Assembly (NCBI GenBank): GCA_015680685.1
Contig: MNCI01014407.1
Coordinates: forward strand, 885,206 to 949,205
Length of the DNA stretch: 64,000 nt
Direction: 5' to 3'
Source: Gnetum montanum
Lineage: Eukaryota; Streptophyta; Gnetopsida; Gnetales; Gnetaceae
The first letter of the stretch is position 1, and each line of letters begins with the position of its first letter. Both the position numbers and the translations under genes were made by a program. Positions 57,801-64,000 of the stretch are shown piece after piece. Under the pieces are notes generated by a model that did no database searches, was not told the DNA's origin, and saw only the letters and a list, made by a program, of their open reading frames with translations.

Positions 57801-59597
57801 CCCTTTTCTTTTGATTATAATTTTTCTTCTTTGGGGCACTGTGTATGTTGGAATACTTCACCTAGATTTATGTTTTATAGCATTTATTCTGCACTTTCCT
57901 TTTGCAGTTTCTAAGTTTTGGGTTTTGACTTTTCAGAGTTTACAACAATGGCCGGAAGGCGTCTTCGTAATGCTGTGAAAGAGGTCCTGGTAAAATATGG
58001 AAATGGAAAATTTGGAAATAACACCCATATTGTTATAGCAGGGCTTACGAATACATACTCTCAGTACATTACAACATTTGAGGAATATCAGATCCAAAGA
58101 TATGAGGTATCGGTGCATCTGTCCAAGAGTTCATATTCAAATTTTATAGTTCTTACGATACCCGCAATCTCTCTCGTGACGGTCTTGAGAAAACGCTTTC
58201 CTGCTTGGTCTCTGAAGTTATCCTAACCATCATGATCATCTAACCTTATTTTAACCACATGTAGTTGGCTATGTTAACTCTTTCCCACCTTTTACTTGTT
58301 TTAAGAGCCAAATTAGCATTAATGCCCAAATCTTGGATATCTTTCTTTATACTTGCAAACTAAGTATGTTTTGGTCTGCCTCTTAGTTATTTTCCTTCAA
58401 CTTTAATAAAGCAACCTTTTCCAACTTGGTCTTCTCAGGACATGACCAAACCATCTGAGATGACTTTCCTTAATCTTCTTATTTGTGGGTGCTACTGCTA
58501 AACATTTCTTAATAAAAGAAGAGTTGATTCACTTTTTCATAATGATACCAACATCCACCTTATTATATACATCTTGCTAGCACATGCACATGTAGATGAT
58601 GCTTTTTGATAAGTCAACATTTCGCACCATAAAAGATCACGCAGAAATTCTTTTATTTCAAAGCATACCACTAGTTTTTTGCCATTTCATCCATCCTGTT
58701 TCAGTCATGTTTGTCACATCATTATGAATCTCACTGTCCATTTGAACCAAAAAAAAAAAAAAAAAAAAAAAACAAGTATNNNNNNNNNNNNNNNNNNNNN
58801 NNNNNNNNNNNNNNNNNNNNNNNNNNNNNNNNNNNNNNNNNNNNNNNNNNNNNNNNAAAAAAAAAAAAAAAAAAAAACATCAAGTATCTGAGTTGCTTTG
58901 AGCAACTTCTTGGTTTTGAATGCTGATATTCATATCTTCATCACTTGCTTTTCTGCTACAAACACACTTTATGTATTCCATTTTACTTGCACTAGTTCTC
59001 AAGCTTTATTTAATTATATATATATTTTAAATAATAGTATTGATGCATCAGGGAGCTTCTACACTCTATGGGCCACACACTCTCAGTGCATATATTCAGG
59101 AATTCAAAAAACTTGCACATACGATGTTGAGTGGAACAACACAAGATTCAGGGCTTTCCCCACCTGATCTCTTACAGGAGCAGATCAGTTTTCTTCTTCC
59201 AGTGGTAGTGGACACAACTCCTTTGACAGTCAAGTTCGGAGACATCAAACAGGATATCATGAAAACCTCATACGATAAGGGAGATATAGTGAATGTTACG
59301 TTTTGGTCAGCTTGTCCACGTAATGACTTGTTGACAGAGGGTACATTTGCATTGGTAGAAATTCTGGATTCTGGTGAACAATGGAGAAGTGTTTATGATG
59401 ATGATGATTTCTGTTTGCGATTTATTTGGTCCCGTCCTTTTAAATTAAGTCCACATAGTTATGCAACCATCCGGTGGGAAATCCCAGACACAGCTCTGCC
59501 AGGGACATACAGAATTCGCCACTTTGGAGCTGCAAAACATCTGCTAGGCAAAATTAAGCACTTTACTGGTACCTCAAGTAGTTTTACTGTACAATAA
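51822..59597 (+). CDS. Neutral ceramidase, complete nine-exon gene (772 residues)
   Basis: It hydrolyses the N-acyl bond of ceramide to sphingoid base and fatty acid (secretory pathway). Exons: 51822-52153, 52913-53121, 55843-56193, 56329-56581, 56682-56949, 57057-57182, 57443-57506, 57937-58106, 59052-59597. All introns are GT-AG and all phases join to one 2319-base frame. An in-frame ATG 25 codons upstream (51747) exists, but Met at 51822 directly starts a signal peptide (MAAPFLRKISVLGLLLFIVQ), so I chose it. Landmarks: HTHSGPGG (~127-134) and FATHGTS (His236) as zinc ligands, NVGDVSPN with the nucleophile Ser347, VPGEF (Glu535), LTNTYSQY (~571-578), and an Ig-like C-terminal domain with CPRNDL. 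Length matches plant homologues (~770-780). Intron 2 is 2.7 kb. No defect is seen. Confidence 0.95.
53567..53905 (-). mobile_element. RTE-type LINE 3' fragment in ceramidase intron 2 (antisense)
   Basis: On the minus strand the sequence around 53690-53745 reads MREILLRWFGHV, the conserved C-terminal LRWFGHV motif of RTE-clade LINE reverse transcriptases. The flanking sequence is decayed. It is homologous to a fragment in intron 8 (58302-58650) over its whole length. Confidence 0.6.
58302..58650 (-). mobile_element. RTE-type LINE 3' fragment in ceramidase intron 8 (antisense)
   Basis: On the minus strand the sequence near 58385-58475 reads KIKESHLRWFGHVLRRPSWK, typical of the C-terminal end of RTE-clade LINE polymerases, followed by a decayed KRQTKTY-type segment. 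It is the same repeat as in intron 2, in the same orientation. Both copies start near AAGAGCCAAATTA and end near GATGCTTTTTGATA. Confidence 0.65.
58780..58856. other. Assembly gap (77 N) between poly(A) tracts in intron 8
   Basis: N runs from 58780 to 58856, preceded by a run of about 24 A and followed by about 21 A. The true length is unknown. It lies inside intron 8 (58107-59051), so the coding sequence is unaffected. The frames reported across it are artefacts. Confidence 0.98.
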
Positions 59598-60901
59598 GAA
59601 ATTTGAAATATTGAATGGGCCCTGAACACATACAACAATTTATGATGATGGATATGGGCAACTTCTGAAATACTGTTCTGACGTTTTTGTAAAAATTATG
59701 TGCATATTTCTGGGTGGCTTGGACTTGGCTAGTTCATGGATTGGGGTTGAACCAAGGCTCGGATTTAGATGGTCTTTTCATGTTGTAAATTTTATTCCGT
59801 TGTGACTTTGGTGTTTTCTGTATAAGTCAGGAAGATAATGTTAACATTATAACACATTTGCCACTTTTTATATACTTCTTTTTTCATGTAATTTAATTTT
59901 ATTCCATTGCCAACACTTTTTCACCTTTTACCAGTGTAATCGTTTCCGGCTTACTTGGGTAGTTTACGGAACCAAGCTTCAAATTACATGGTCTTTTGAC
60001 ATTATAGATTTTATTGGTTAACTGTTTTCTGTACAAGGTACGAAGATATCCCTTTGATCAATAGATTTCGACGGAGGCTGAACCAATTTCTCTATTTAGT
60101 TTTCCTGTTTTTCAATTTCGTCCGCAACCTAAAGCTAAACCAATTTCATGAGAGTAAAAAATCAAATTTGCCTCATCATTAAAGTTCCATTCCGCAGCCA
60201 ACTATTTTAGATGCTACTGGCTGGTTATGTTTTTGAACCTTTTTCACCGCATCAATAAAATAGCGAAATTAATACAACCAAAGAGGAAAATTAATATAAC
60301 CTGAAGACAAAATTAGTATTTAATTCAATGAATTTATCATCCCAAACAATGAAATTGCTCTTCGAATAGATGAAATTAACTGGGCACAGGAATAATGTTA
60401 ACATTGTAAAACGTTTGCCACTTTTTAAGCACTCACTTTTTCCTGCAATTTAATTTTATTCCCTTGCAAACACTTTTCACCTTTCACCAATGAAATCAGT
60501 TTCTTCGGATCAACGGAAAGACTCGGGATCATTTCAACTTCCTGGGTATGCGGTTGCCATAGAAATAAATTAGGAAAAAGAATGGCGTTGTCATTAAAAA
60601 ATAATTTTTGATTACTAAACGTGAAGTTTGATTAAAAATCCATTCCATGACACATCCATTGTTAAAGTTGTAATCTAAATCTGGTGGCATGCTTTTTGAA
60701 ACTTAAAATGCATTACAATAATTGTAATAAGTCTTCGGCTAAAGTTACAACTCTGCCATTACAAACACAAGACATCCAATTTACGAAAGATCGACCATGA
60801 GAGCGAAGTTAAAACATATAGCTCTTTATTTCCATGTCATAGCCTCTCTAATTCTACATGCCTATGATCTTCCCCTCTCAATGTTTTACATTCAAGCTTT
60901 C
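59598..60901. other. Intergenic region between two convergent genes, with a diverged ~105-bp direct repeat
   Basis: It holds the 3' UTRs of both genes. A block beginning ATAATGTTAACATT occurs at 59835-59941 and again at 60392-60498. Both copies include TTTGCCACTTTTTA and AATTTAATTTTATTCC. No gene is seen on either strand; the 67-codon frame at 60797 overlaps the POR 3' end and is chance. Confidence 0.6.
60825..60830 (-). terminator. Candidate polyadenylation signal of the POR gene
   Basis: AATAAA on the minus strand (GGAAATAAAGAGC context) lies about 72 bases after the POR stop codon, a normal plant distance. No other evidence of the cleavage site is available. Confidence 0.5.
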
Positions 60902-63321
<2,420 letters not shown>

Positions 63322-64000
63322 GAGGTACAGATCTTTTCTAGGATTGCAAAGGCCAGCAATCTTGTGAAATGATCTCCTACGTGAGAAGAGATTTCAGGCG
63401 TTGGATTTTATCGGAGAAGTATCCGTAATCTTACCATGCGGACGAGATAAGAGTAATATGGATTGTGGTTATGGTTCTGCCAAGTGTACTCCATTTGATC
63501 TGGGACAGATTACAGATTGATATACAGATATGCCCACGGACACATTGCCATGTCTCTTGACAGGATATGTATAACAATAAATATCTTATCCGGATCCTGC
63601 ACATGTTGATGCCATATGACAAAAATCATGTCCGCTAAAATTTATCTGAACGACAAGGTCATAACCTGGAAACCAAACAGTAAAAGAAAGACATGATGAG
63701 TGAAAGGTTTGTAGCAGAGGACAAAATTTGCACCAGCGTTTTTTTCAATACAGAAAATAGATAAACAGATACAGTACTTTTAGTTGAAAGTGGAAGAAGA
63801 ACACAAATTTGGAAGAAAGTGACAGCTGTTGGTAAAGTTTTTCATGTATAAATTCATTAGGAATATAAATTTGTGATTTATATGGGTTGTGTGGGTGTTA
63901 TACTAAATTTTCATAAGTTCATGTACCAGGATTTATTGGATGGTAGAAATATACATGATATGAGTTTTGAAAATATCATTAAAAAAATTAGCATGTTCTT
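63322..64000 (-). promoter_or_regulatory. POR upstream region with candidate light-response motifs
   Basis: On the minus strand GGATAAGATAT (63591-63581) matches the I-box GATAAG consensus found in light-regulated plant promoters, 260 bases before the ATG. A plus-strand GATAAGA lies at 63446-63452, and an ACGT core within CTACGTGAG at about 63378-63386. No clear TATA box is seen. A role is inference from motif and gene identity. The far end (63800-64000) is AT-rich with nothing recognisable. Confidence 0.4.

Noticed and set aside
58679-58926. Open frames crossing the N gap
   Set aside because: They are translations of poly(A) and N, not genes.

Overview
The window looks like nuclear DNA of a seed plant, most likely a gymnosperm (inference). 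It has two ordinary intron-containing plant genes at its right end, preceded by about 50 kb of nested, mostly decayed LTR retrotransposons, with long introns, AT-rich spacers and one assembly gap. No prokaryotic, organellar or free-virus organisation is visible.

1-11.7 kb is a nest of related LTR retrotransposons. Element A (minus strand, 1-2352) enters from the left edge with a complete 5' LTR, a primer-binding site and a gag frame open to the window edge. It sits in an older LTR called D here (2353-2856 plus 11465-11729). LTR D was also split by element C (plus strand, 2857-11464, target duplication CTTTC). Element C carries gag but no recognisable pol. In its place it has a second coding region resembling the plant 'putative plant transposon protein' family plus a coiled-coil tail. 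LTR D itself lies in a decayed Helitron Rep-helicase gene (about 11735-13160, minus strand).

13.2-26.7 kb is AT-rich. It holds one old, apparently non-coding LTR element (E, 15336-21666, methionine-type primer site), a cluster of local tandem duplications (21.9-25.5 kb) and an unidentified coding-like repeat (25.75-26.73 kb). The last is cut by element F.

26.7-50.7 kb holds two long, related Ty3/gypsy elements of the Athila/Tat type, F (plus, 26736-36623) and B (minus, 38616-50712). Both have decayed gag, protease, RT, RNase H and integrase. B carries two nested insertions. One is a 1956-bp TG...CA insertion with target duplication GGTAG and an internal array of hairpin repeats. The other is a 1045-bp solo LTR of the A family with target duplication GTTGC.

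51.8-63.3 kb is a gene island. A complete nine-exon neutral ceramidase gene (plus, 51822-59597, 772 codons) converges tail to tail with a complete five-exon light-dependent protochlorophyllide reductase gene (minus, 60902-63321, 401 codons). They are not functionally linked: the first acts in sphingolipid breakdown, the second in chlorophyll synthesis in plastids.

The most unusual feature is shared by the LTRs of A, B, C, F and the solo LTR: a cluster of the perfect CpG-containing palindrome GCGATATCGC, or decayed versions of it, just inside the U3 end and upstream of a TATAAATA box. Older copies are changed mainly at the CpG positions, as expected from deamination of methylated cytosine.
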